DNA of 64,000 bases, taken from the NCBI GenBank assembly GCA_019802505.1, contig JAFMOC010000007.1:6134501-6198500 (forward strand), in the 5' to 3' direction. Position 1 is the stretch's first letter. Each line of letters starts with the position of its first letter. Below, one piece after another: positions 11,401 through 23,600 of this stretch. Origin of the DNA: Corydoras sp. C115 (taxonomy: Eukaryota > Chordata > Actinopteri > Siluriformes > Callichthyidae). Position numbers and translations under genes: made by a program. The notes under the pieces were generated by a model. The model made no database searches. It was not told the DNA's origin and saw nothing but the letters and a program-made list of their open reading frames with translations.

Positions 11401-14400
11401 TAACACTGTGTAATCTGTCTATTGAATTATTGTCTGATCTGATTGTTTACTGAACAAAAATATAAATGCAACTGTTTTTTGCTCCCATTCTTCATAAACT
11501 GAACACAAAGATCTAAGGTCTTTTAATGAGATTAGCCTAAGAAACACGTTTTCAAGAATCATGTTGTCTTATCAACATTTTGATATGCCACACCTGTGAG
11601 GTGGATTTATTACCTCAGCAAATAAGAAGTGATCACTAAATTTGTGAACAATATTTGAGAGAAAAGGGGTTTTTGTGTACATCAAGTTTAGCTCATGAAA
11701 AATAAAAGCCAAAACAAATGTGGCTGGACTTTAGCTAAAGAAAGTAAAAAAAAATGATTTTTGACCCAAGGATTTACACTGTAAATGCCCAGCATTTTAA
11801 TTAGACAGTTGACTGGACCTTACTGCCATTAATGGTCATTTAATAATTGCCATGTATGTCAAAAGGAGAGCAGGGGACATTATGCCATATGTTGTTTATG
11901 TCTCTTGACAACAAAACACTATAATGGTTTAGATCTCACTAAAACAGTTTTACAACCATTTACTCCTAGATCTGCTACCTTTACTCAAGTGATTTTACAC
12001 AATCTGCTCTGCAAAAAGGTTATTGTTTGGACTTTTGAACATATGATTTGTAATTGCTTCAGTCAAATTGGGGTTCAGCAACATTATGTGGAAATAAAAT
12101 GCACATGATCTTTTTTTCCCCTGATAGCACAGGCATATGTCAGAACAAAATTATTCATTGGGCTCAAACTGAGTAAACCTGAATCAGGAAGCTTGGAAAA
12201 TTGTTTTCAGAAATAAAGGCTTGACTTGCGCAAGGTCTTTGAGATATGATGAGGAACATTTTCAAAATGTTTTAAATTTCCTTTATTCAAGATTTTAGCC
12301 AAAAAATTTAACTCAAGGAACATGTAAAAAAATTTCGGATGTTGCACATAGTTTTTAAAAATATATTTTAGATAATGTGAACCACGGCACGGTGGCTTAG
12401 TGGTTAGCACATTCGCCTCTCAGCACTAGGGATTCCCGGTTCGAATCCCCATCTGGGTGGAGTTTCTATGTTCTCCCCATGTCCGCGTGGGTTTCCTCCG
12501 GGTTCTCTGGTTTTCTCCCACAGTCCAAAAACATGGACCAAGTCAATTGAGTTCTCCAAAATTGCCCCATATAGTGTGTGTGTATGTGTGTGAGTGTGTG
12601 CCCAGCAATAGATTGGCGCCCTGTTCTGGGTGTATCTGCCCAGCGCCCGAAACGTTCTCCCCTGGATGGGCATGGGGAACCCCTCTCCGACCCTTATATA
12701 GGACAAAGTGGAAGATAATGAATGAATGAATGAATGAATGAATGAATGAATGTGAACCAGATTTAAAGCTAAAATCAGTTAATTTTTGGACAGACATGTA
12801 TTTGTCCAAAAGCCATATTTTAGCCTATGTAAGTTTTATAACCATTAATTAATCTCACCAGTAAGCACCTACACATGTATGTATGATATTCTAGCACATT
12901 TTAATATCTTAAAATCTACTTGAATTTGACAGGTCTGATCATCAGAATCAGAAAGGAGCACTGCTCGCATATGCTTACTGTATAATTAATACTGTTCTGT
13001 ATTGGTTCAGTTCAGCTGGTTCCTCTTTAACTACCGACCTGTGTTGTTGTGTTTTATCCATTGTCGCTTTGGATAAAAGTGGCTTCAAATTGACTAAATG
13101 TAAACTATAGGTATTGTTACTGTATAGTATATTTTGACACTAACATACTTTGTGTATATATATATATATACATACAGTGGGGAGAACAAGTATTTGATAC
13201 ACTGCTGATTTTTCAGGTTTTCCCACTTGCAAAGCATGTAAAAGACTGTAATTTTTATCATAGGTACTCTTCAACTGTGAGTGATGGAATCTAAAACAAA
13301 AATCCAGAAAAATACATTGTATAATTTTTAAATAATTAATTTCCATTTTATTGTGTGAAATAAGTATTTGATACACCAGAAAAAGAAACTTAATATTTGG
13401 TACAGAAACCTTTGTTTGCAATTACAGAGATCAGACGTTTCCTGTAGTTCTTAACAAGGTTTGCACACACTGCAGCAGGGATTTTGGCCCACTCCTCCAT
13501 CCAGATCTCCTCCAGAGCCTTCAGGTTTCGTGGCTGTCGCTGGGCCACACGTACTTTAAGCTCCCTTCAAAGATTTTCTATTGGATTCAGGTCTGGAGAC
13601 TGGCTAGGCCACTCCAGGACCTTAAGATGTTTCCTACGGAGCCACTCTTTAGTTGCCATGGCTGTGTGTTTTGGGTCATTATCATGCTGGAAGACCCAGC
13701 CATGACCCATCTTCAGTGCTCTTACTGTGGGAAGGAGGTTGTTGGCCAAAATCTCACGATACATGGCCCCATCCATCCTTCCCACAATACGGTGCAGTCG
13801 TCTTGTCCCCTTTGCAGAAAAGCATCCCCAAAGAATGATGTTTCCACCACCATGCTTCACGGTTGGGATGGTGTTCTTGGGGTTGTACTCATCATTCTTC
13901 TTGATGCTCCACGAGGTGAGATCTTGCATGGCGCCCCAGACCGAGGGAGATTTTCCGTTATTTTGCATTTCTTCCATTTTCTAATAATTGCACCAACAGT
14001 TGTTGCCTCCTCACCAAGCTGCTTGCCTATTGTCCTGTAGCCCATCCCAGCCTTGTGCAGGTCTACAATTTTATCCCTGATGTCCTTACACAGCTCTCTG
14101 GTCTTGGGCATTGTGGAGATGCTGGAGTCTGACTGATTGAATGTGTGGACAGGTGTCTTTTATACAGGTAACGAGTTCAAACAGGTGCAGTTAATACAGG
14201 TAATGAGTGGAGAACAGGAGGGCTTCTTAAAGAAGAAGTAACATGTCTGTGAGAGCCAAAATTCTTACTGGTTGATAGATGATCAAATACTTATTTCACA
14301 CAATAAAATGGAAATTAATTATTTAAAAATTATACAATGTATTTTTCTGGATTTTTGTTTTAGATTCCATCACTCACAGTTGAAGAGTACCTATGATAAA

Positions 14401-14476
14401 AATTACAGTATTTTACATGCTTTGCAAGTGGGAAAACCTGAAAAATCAGCAGTGTTTCAAATACTTGTTCTCCCCA

Positions 14477-14526
<50 letters not shown>

Positions 14527-17500
14527 TGAAATTAGACTGTACAGTACACTAGATGTGCCATTACCAGGGGCGTTTTTAGGGTTTAGAAACATCAGGGGCT
14601 TTAGCCCAGATCCCCCACCCCGTCCTCTTTAAAAATATCCCTTTCATGAGTGTATTTATTCCTTTTTCAAACTGTTGTTACATTTTTCATTGATCATTCA
14701 TTAGTTAGTATAGTTGGTTTTCTCCATAACTTCTGACTTGTAATGTTCTCATTTGTAAGTGGCTTTGGATAAAAGTGTCTGCTAAATGACTAAATGTAAA
14801 TGTCTAAATGTACTATTAAACCGGTCACATCACCGGTTACTTCCCAAATTAGTCAAATTCATAATAATAGCAAATTCATTTAACATGCACATGCCCAGAT
14901 ACACACACGCACATACACAGGGATGAGTGCAACTAGCTGACCCTGACAGGTGCGCATGTCCTCACTCATTGTTAGACCTCTGGGACAGTGGCAGTAATAT
15001 GAGTCCTTGTCTGTTGAGCAGCCATGGCTGCAGCCTCCATTCACATTGTGACATCCAGCAATACCTAGATGGAATAAAACACAGTGGCATATTAATACTG
15101 CATACCTGTAACTTTGCTCCACAAATTTCTTAATTCAAGTATTTTGTGCAGTCTCACTGTTGCAGGTTCTGCCATCAATGTTCAGCACTTTGTCAGGACC
15201 ACATTCACACCTCCATGAGCCCTTGGTATTCACACAGACTTCTGAACAGCCACCATTACCTGTCTCACACTCGTTTATATCTAGTGAGTAAGGCAGAGAC
15301 ATTTAAAAATTGTGTTTTTAAAAGATGTACAAGCAGAATTACTAAAAATCTAACCACTGCTATATAATGCAAAAACATAAAGCTGACCGTGGATTGGCAG
15401 AATTTTAAATTATGAAATAAGAATAACAAAATATTATTATGACTTGGGGAAAGTTATGAAGCAAAGACTAAGTAAGAATAATCTTATGATCTTTTTTATA
15501 TCTTTTTTTTTAAAGAATAATAAGAATAATCTTTTTTTTTTTTTTTTGTCTCATGCCCCCACTAATAGTTAGAAAAAGCTTTGCCCCTCAGCCTTCACAC
15601 ACAGATCAAAAGAACAACATTATTCATTGTAAAACTTTGTTTAATGTTTAAAAATCATAAATAATAGCATTTTATTTTATCTTTATATTAGAAACATTCC
15701 TATCTATATTTATTAATGTTTTTAATTAAATAAATGAAATCTGAAGTAAGGAGTCGACTTCAGGTTGGGAGCAATTATATGAGCCATCTAACGAGTATTT
15801 TAGAGTAATGTACTATATATTATTATTCTTTATTTTCCTTACCTCTTTACCTTTGTGTCATTCTCTATATGCTATAAACAATCTCTGCCAATGAAATTGA
15901 TAAATTATATATGTATTAAGTTCACAAAAGCATTTTCACTTATACTATGTAGTATACTATCCTTATCTCCCTACTTGCACTGCTTTGGAAAATGAAATAC
16001 ATCAAAAACTGTTTGGTGAAAGATGTGCTTTTTTAAATAATTTAAATTAGCTGTGCAATTTTGATATGGGCGGCACGGTGGCTTAGTGGTTAGCACGTTC
16101 GCCTCTCAGCGCTAGGGATTCCCGGTTCGAATCCCCATCTGGGTGGAGTTTCCATGTTCTCCCCGTGTCCGTGTGGGTTTTCTCCGGGTTCTCCGGTTTC
16201 CTCCCACAGTCCAAAAACATGGATCAAGTTAATTGAGTTCTCTAAATTGCCCCATATAGAGTGTGTTTGAGTGTTTGAGTGTGTGAGTGTGTACCCAGCG
16301 ATGGATTGGCGCCCTGTCCTGGGTCTATCTGCCCAGCGCCCGAGACGTTCTCCCCTGGATGGGCATGGGGAACCCCACCGCGACCCTAATAGAGGATAAA
16401 GCGGGAGATAATGAATGAATGAATTTTGATATGGACTTCACATTCTACACTATCTTCACGATACAATTGATAAAAAATACACTTAAAAGTCTTCTAAAGA
16501 GCATTCCTTACTATAAACAATTAAACTATTTAATTCTTATAAGGGCGGCACGGTGGCTTAGTGGTTAGCACGTTCGCCTATCAGCACTAGGGATTCCTGA
16601 TTCGAATCCCCATCTGGATGGAGTTTCCATGTTCTCCCGTGTCCGCGTTGGTTTCCTCCATTTTCCCCGGGTTTCCTCCCACAGTCCAAAAACATGGATC
16701 AAGTCAATTGAATTCTCCAAATTGCCTCATGTAGAGTGTTTGTGTGCGTGTCTGTGTGAGTGAGTGTGTGCTCAGCGATAGATTGGCGCCCTGTCCTGGG
16801 TGTATCTGCCCAGCGCCCGAAACGTTCTCCCCTGAATGGGCATGGGGGAGAACCCCCCGCGACCCTAATATAGGATAAAGCAGAAGATAATGAATGAATG
16901 AATAATTCTTAGAATAAATGTTTGAGAGTGTTAAAAGTGTGTAGATCAGATAAGTGCCTTATTTGGACTCCACTTGACACCTGAAGGTGTGTTGTGGTAT
17001 CTGGTATCTGGTGTGTTGTGGTATCTGTGGTATCAAGATGTTAGACGAAGATCTTTTAACTCCGGTAAGCTGCAAAGTGGGGCCATTTGTGGATCAGATT
17101 TGAATGTCCAGAGCATCCCACAGATATTCGATTAGATCGAGAGCTGGGTAATTTGGTCACAGAGTCAACAACTTGAGCTCTTGGTGAAACCATTCCTGAA
17201 CCATTTTTGCTTTGTGGCAAGGAGCATTGCCCTGCATTGTCTTTACTGTTTTGAATTTTTCCCATAGTGCTTCCTGCCATGTGTTCCTAGTTAAGCAACG
17301 CATGTTAAGTAAATGAAAACATACTATATTAGACCAGGTAAAATTCTTCCATTATTCTTCCAATTTCCAGTTGATGCATGTGCTTACAGTGGTGGATATG
17401 GGGCAGCATTGACACCCTTTACTATTCGGTAGCTGTGAAGCCCCATATTCTGGCACCACTTGAGTCAGCCTTTAATATATCAGCTGCAGTAACTCATCTG

Positions 17501-20500
17501 TTGGATTGGACCACACCGGCCAGCTTTCTTTCCCAACATGTATTAGTGAGCCTTGGACACCCATGACCTTTGCACTGTTACTAAACTGGGCCACTTGGAA
17601 TAGACACTAACCACTGCAGACCGGAAGACAACCGAAAACTTTTTTTTTTTATGCAGCCATCTAGCCATCAGATTTTGTTTCCTGTCAAACTCACTAATAT
17701 CCTTATACATGTCCATTCGTCCTGCTTTGAATACATTAACTTTGAGGATGAAATCTTCACAAGCTGCCTTATATACAGTATACTTCTAACTAACAGGATC
17801 TGTAATGAGACAGTCAGTGGTTAGTGTTAGGCCTAGTCATTGTATATAATGACTTCACAATAAAAACCACATAAAATTTTATGTTTTTTTATGTACAAAA
17901 AATGTTTGATAATGTGGGTGTTCTTTAACTGAAGGTCATATTGTGGCATCATTTACAATGATATTGTTTGACATCCAAGGGTGGCATGGTGGCTTAGAGG
18001 TTAGCATGTTCTCTTCTCAGCGCTAGGGTGCTCCCACAGTCCAAAAACATGGATTTAAGGTGAATCGGCTACTCTAAATTGTCCCTATATTCTGTGTGTT
18101 CCCTGAATAATAAAGGGTAAAAAAATCAAAAGAAGAAGACTGGTTGACATCCAAAAACATCCATCCATTATCTTCCGCTTTATCCTATATTACGGTCGCG
18201 GTGGGGTTCCCCATGCCCATCCAGGGGAGAACGTTCCGGGCGCTGGGCAGATACACCCAGGACAGGGCACCAATCTATCGCTGGGCACACACTCACTCAC
18301 ACAGACACACACACACACAAGCACACTCTATACAGGGCAATTTGGAGAACTCAATTGACTTGATCCATGTTTTTGGACTGTGGGAGGAAACTGGAGAACC
18401 TGGAGGAAACCTACGCCGACACAGGGAGAACATGGAAACTCCACCCAGATAGGGATTTGTACCGGGAATCCCTAGCACTGAGAAGCGAATGTGCGAACCA
18501 CTAAGCCACCATGCCGCCATCCAAAAACAGTATTACAAAAAAGAAATACTGTGCAGCCACTGGCAAAAAATTATTTGAGCGTTATGAAAAACTTACTTGG
18601 ACAGATTAAGATGCTATAACTACACCTTGTTAATGTTTCCTTTATTTTGTTTTATACACAACATGATTAAAATCCTTTATATTATTTACTATCTACAAAT
18701 TTAACTGGAAATTAACTAAAGTCAGTTCAAATTGGAAATGTCACATATTTATATCAAATTAAATTATTTAAAATATATAAATTTAGAGTGGTTTCAAAAA
18801 GACAATGCCCCGTTTCTAGTTCTTATTGTAGCTATACACAACAGCAGCATCTGTTTAGACTTTAAACCATTCATAGAAATGCCCATTTGTCCAGCTTACC
18901 CAAGCAAGTCTGAGAGTCTGGTCCTAGTATAGTCCCAGCAGAACACTGACACACTGGTATCAATGGACAATCAGGACCAGTGCACTCCGTCTCATCACAT
19001 ATATCATAGAAATCTATGACACACACACACACACACACACACAGTCTGTGTAGCAGTCAATTCAAAATGTAATCAGTAATGTAGAATTGGTAAGCAGTCT
19101 TACGGCCACAGTAGACATGAAAGCATACAGAGGGTTTTGGTAGACGATATACAAAATAACCCTTGTAACATGCCTTGACGTCCACAGTCCCATGCCAGTG
19201 ACAGCAGTCATCATTGAAGCTAGCGCATGTTGATATTGTGACAATGCCATCTGCAGGCAGCGGGTGACTGCCATTAAGCCATATCGGTGCATGGGTGCCA
19301 CAGTGGTTCTCCTCAATACAGAAGGTGGGCATTGCATCACCTGCCATTCCAGTGAAGCGATACCACTCACTAGCCACATGACGGTCACACAATGGCACAC
19401 CGGCAGAGTTGTTGACGTGATAGTCCGTGTTGCGCCATGGCTCATTAAGACTAATATAGGCCAAGCAGGGATCTGTATCTGGGTACAGGAAATGATGCGT
19501 CACTCACAATTTACCAACAGCAGTAAAGGTAAATGAAAATCAGAATGTATAAGTGACTTCTTATTAGCATAAGTAAACATATTGACACTTTTGAAAAAAA
19601 AAAGGCTGGAGAAAACATGAAACATGCAAATGTTTACATCATATAGGAGTGTGTCAAAAAAAAAAAAGAGTTAAAAAATGAAAAATGCAAACTTTTTTAA
19701 AATTTTTTTCATTAAAAACTCCAATGTTTTGAATTTTGCTTTATTTTAAATTACTAAACTAATATTTACAGGGATAACTTTGTTTCTGAGAACTACTTCT
19801 GTTGCTTTCATTAGGTCTTTCAGTCAAGAGAAAAGGAAATATATTCCACAGTTCTCCATTTTTGGTATATGTCATGAAAACAGCTTTTATGTCGATTCAT
19901 AATTTCTCTATAGGACTGAGATCAGGGGATTGGACTTATCACTCTTTTCTCATTGCTATTTGACTGTAATTAAGATGTTGTCCAAATACTGTTGTGTTTT
20001 GTTAAAATTCCAATTTAAGTGCACTTTTTTTAGCAAATGGCAAAATGATCTACTGCTTTATCTTGATATATTCACTGATCCTGTGTTAAACTTCCCCATA
20101 AAATAATCATTGCATCTCCTTGCTTTACAGCTTTGGCATTGAACTATGTATGAAATCAATGCTTGGGGATCATCAGACACACTGCCTGCAGCCAATAGAC
20201 ACAAAATGTTCAATTAATTTTGCCTTCATTAGTCCAATATTATTGTACCATTTTTCTTTGGGACAGTTCATGTGTTACTTGACAAATTTGCTTCCCGGCC
20301 GCTCAAAGAGGATTAGTCCACCCTGAGCCTTGGTTCTCCCAAAGTTTCTTCTAGGGAGTTTTTTCTTGCCACTGTCACTTCAGTTTGCTCTTTGAGTGTT
20401 CAGCTGCCTTGAGACAATGTACTATTGTGAAAATATATATATATGAATATAAATTAATAAATTTGAACTAACCTATAAATCTAAACCTATTCAAAACAAG

Positions 20501-20614
20501 CCTATTTTTTTTTAAAGATGGAACTTTAAATGAATTATTGTTGGTAATGTGGCTTCACTTAATTGGCTTCTGATTGTAGCAGTATTAATCAAAAGCTTCA
20601 GTCCAAAAAGAACA

Positions 20615-20657
<43 letters not shown>

Positions 20658-23600
20658 GTCATGGCCAAAAGTTTTGAGAATGATACAAATATTAATTTTT
20701 ACAAAGTCTACTGCTTCAGTTTTTATAAAGGCAATTTGCATATACTGCAGAATGTTATAAAGACTTGATCAGCTTAACAGCAATTAATTGCAAAGTCAAT
20801 ATATGCCTAGAAAATGAACTTTATCCCCCAAAACACATTTCAACTTCATTGCAGCCCTGACTTAAAAGGATCAGCTAACATCATTTCAGTGATTGCTCCA
20901 TTAACACAGGTGTGGGTGTTGATGAGGACAGGGCTGGAGATCAATCTGTCATGATTAAGTAAGAATGACGCCACTGGACACTTTAAAAGGAGGCTGGTGC
21001 TTGGCATCATTGTTTCTCTTCTGTTAACCATGGTTATCTCTAAAGAAACACGTGCAGTCATCATTGCACTGCACAAAAATGGCCTTACAGGGAAGAGTAT
21101 CGCAGCTAGAAAGATTGCACCTCAGTCAACAATCTATCGCATCATCAAGAACTTCAAGGAGAGAGGTTCCATTGTTGCCAAAAAGGCTCCAGGGCGCCCA
21201 AGAAAGACCAGCAAGCGCCAGGACCATCTCTTAAAAGTGTTTCAGCTGTGGGATCGGGCTACCAGCAGAGCAGAGCTTGCTCAGGAATGGCAGCAGGCAG
21301 GTGTGAGTGCATTGTGAGGCGGAGACTCTTGGAGTAAGGCCTGGTCTCAAGGAGGGCAGCAAAGAAGCCACTTCTCTCCAGAAAAAACATCATGGACAGA
21401 CTGATATTCTGCAAAAGGTACAGGGAGTTGACTGCTGAGGACTGGGGTAAAGTCATTTTCTCTGATGAATCCCCTTTCCGTTTGTTTGGGACATCTGGAA
21501 AACAGCTTATTCGGAGAAGACGAGGTGAGCGCTACCACCAGTCTTGTCTCATGCCAACTGTAAAGCATCCTGAAGCCATTCATGTGTGGGGTTGCTTCTC
21601 AGCCAAGGGAATCGGCTCTCTCACAGACTTGCCTAAAAATACAGCCATGAATAAAAAATGGTACCAGAATGTCCTCCGAGAGCAACTTCTCCCAACCATC
21701 CAAGAGCAGTTTGGTGATCAACAATGCCTTTTTCAGCATGATGGAGCACCTTGCCATAACGCAAAGGTGATAACTACATGGCTCAGGGAACAAAACATAG
21801 AGATTTTGGGTCCATGTCCTGGAAACTCCCCAGATCTTAATCCCATTGAATCCAACTTGTGGTCAATCATCAAGAGCCGAGTGGACAAACAAAAACCTAC
21901 ACATTCTGACAAAATGCAAGCATTGATTGTGCAAGAATGGACTGCTATCAGTCAGCATTTGGTCGAGAAGTTGATTGAGAGGGAGAATTGCAGAGGTCCT
22001 GAAGAAGAAGGGTCAACACTGCAAATACTGACTTGCTGCATTAACTCATTCTAACTGTCAATAAGACTTTTTTACTCATAATATGATTGCAATTATATTT
22101 CTCTATGTGATAAACATCTGGCAAACACACATAAAAACCAGAGGGCAGCAGATCATGTGAAAATATAATATTTGTGTCATTCTCAAAACTTTTGGCCATG
22201 ACTGTACATACATTTTTTATGACATGTTTGACATGACTTGAGTATAGGACATTTAGGTGCCTTGTCATTTTCTCATACAGCTGCAAAGTACAACAAAATC
22301 AAATTTTCATACAGTCTAATTTGTTAGGTTCACTGGGGTTCACAGTGGCAAGTTTCTGATCAATAGCCCAACTCCCTAACCACTGAGGCACCACTGCCTT
22401 TTGCTGACCGCATAAACTCCGACCTATTTCAATCAGTTCAAAGGATTTTAGAAAAAAATCTCATTTTAAGGTATTGAACAAACAACTGTTGATCAATATC
22501 ACTTTCTTTTTATTAAGGTCATTATGACGGCAAAATAAACCAGAGCATGCATCCCTCCACTGACTGATGAATGATGCATTACACCTTTGAATTTAGTGGT
22601 AATCACAGCACGTCAAGGAGGAATAAACCACAGAGGAGTTATTGTCTTTAAGGACTTATGGTGTAGAACTGTATAGGGGCTCTGCTGTGGTTTGGGATTT
22701 AGGTTGGTTTGTAAGTTGCATTTATAAATAAAAAACATTGAGAAATTTAGGGAACCATTCAAAAACTTACTAAAAATATTAATATTATAAACATTGTTTT
22801 TATGATTTGACATGGAACCAGATCATTGTTTCAGGAGGACAGACTCTGGAGTGCAAACACAACATGAGCGATGTGATCCATCATTTGGATAAGAAATAAT
22901 ACCCACATGAAAAATATCAATAAAATATCATGGAAATATCAGTGAGTCAGAGAGATAGACCCATTATAAGAAACAACCTCTGAAATGTACATTTTTTTTA
23001 AAAACATGCAAAAAAGCAACTTTACAGCAAAGCACACCTATATTGATACACAACCAAAAAACAAAACCAGGCTGACTCAGAACAAGTGGTAAACATATTG
23101 ATAGAGCCATTCAGCTTTTTCTTAGTAAAACGGAAACATAGTTAACTGGCTTTGTGATTAAACCGCATTCTGTCCCCCAGGTTTGGGCTAAAACATTAGC
23201 TGTTTCTATTTCTTACACCTTAGACTTAGCATTTAAATAATCAGACTTACAGATTTCATTCATTATCTCCCGCTTTATCCTATATTAGGGTCGCTGTGGG
23301 GTTCCCCATGCTCATCCAGGGGAGAACGTTTCGGGCGCTGGGCAGATACACCCAGGACAAGGCGCCAATCTATCGCTGGGCACTTACAGATTTGATAAGG
23401 CTAAATGACACATAACCACAAAGATCGTGACAATATATCTGCATTCTCAAACATAACAATAACTAACCAATACAATCAACCAACTTTAGTGCCATGTAGT
23501 AAAGCTTATCTGATTAGAACCAATACTTAATCAGAATCAGCATGCCAAGTGCAGAAGGCAACTTTCAGTACGTATGGAACGCAGTAGTCTAGACTAAATC

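Noticed and set aside
12404..12809. Several 80-100 codon frames on both strands
   Set aside because: They lie inside a SINE; the same pseudo-peptides recur at every full copy (for example 18144 and 62185).
13484..14040. Plus-strand frames across 13484-14040
   Set aside because: Shadow frames opposite the Tc1-like transposase remnant on the - strand.
14480..14521. Perfect TA run resembling a palindrome
   Set aside because: Ordinary (TA)n microsatellite next to a Tc1-like element.
16070..16150. tRNA-like sequence with box A and box B
   Set aside because: It is the head of a SINE with target-site duplications and a long non-tRNA body, not a functional tRNA gene.
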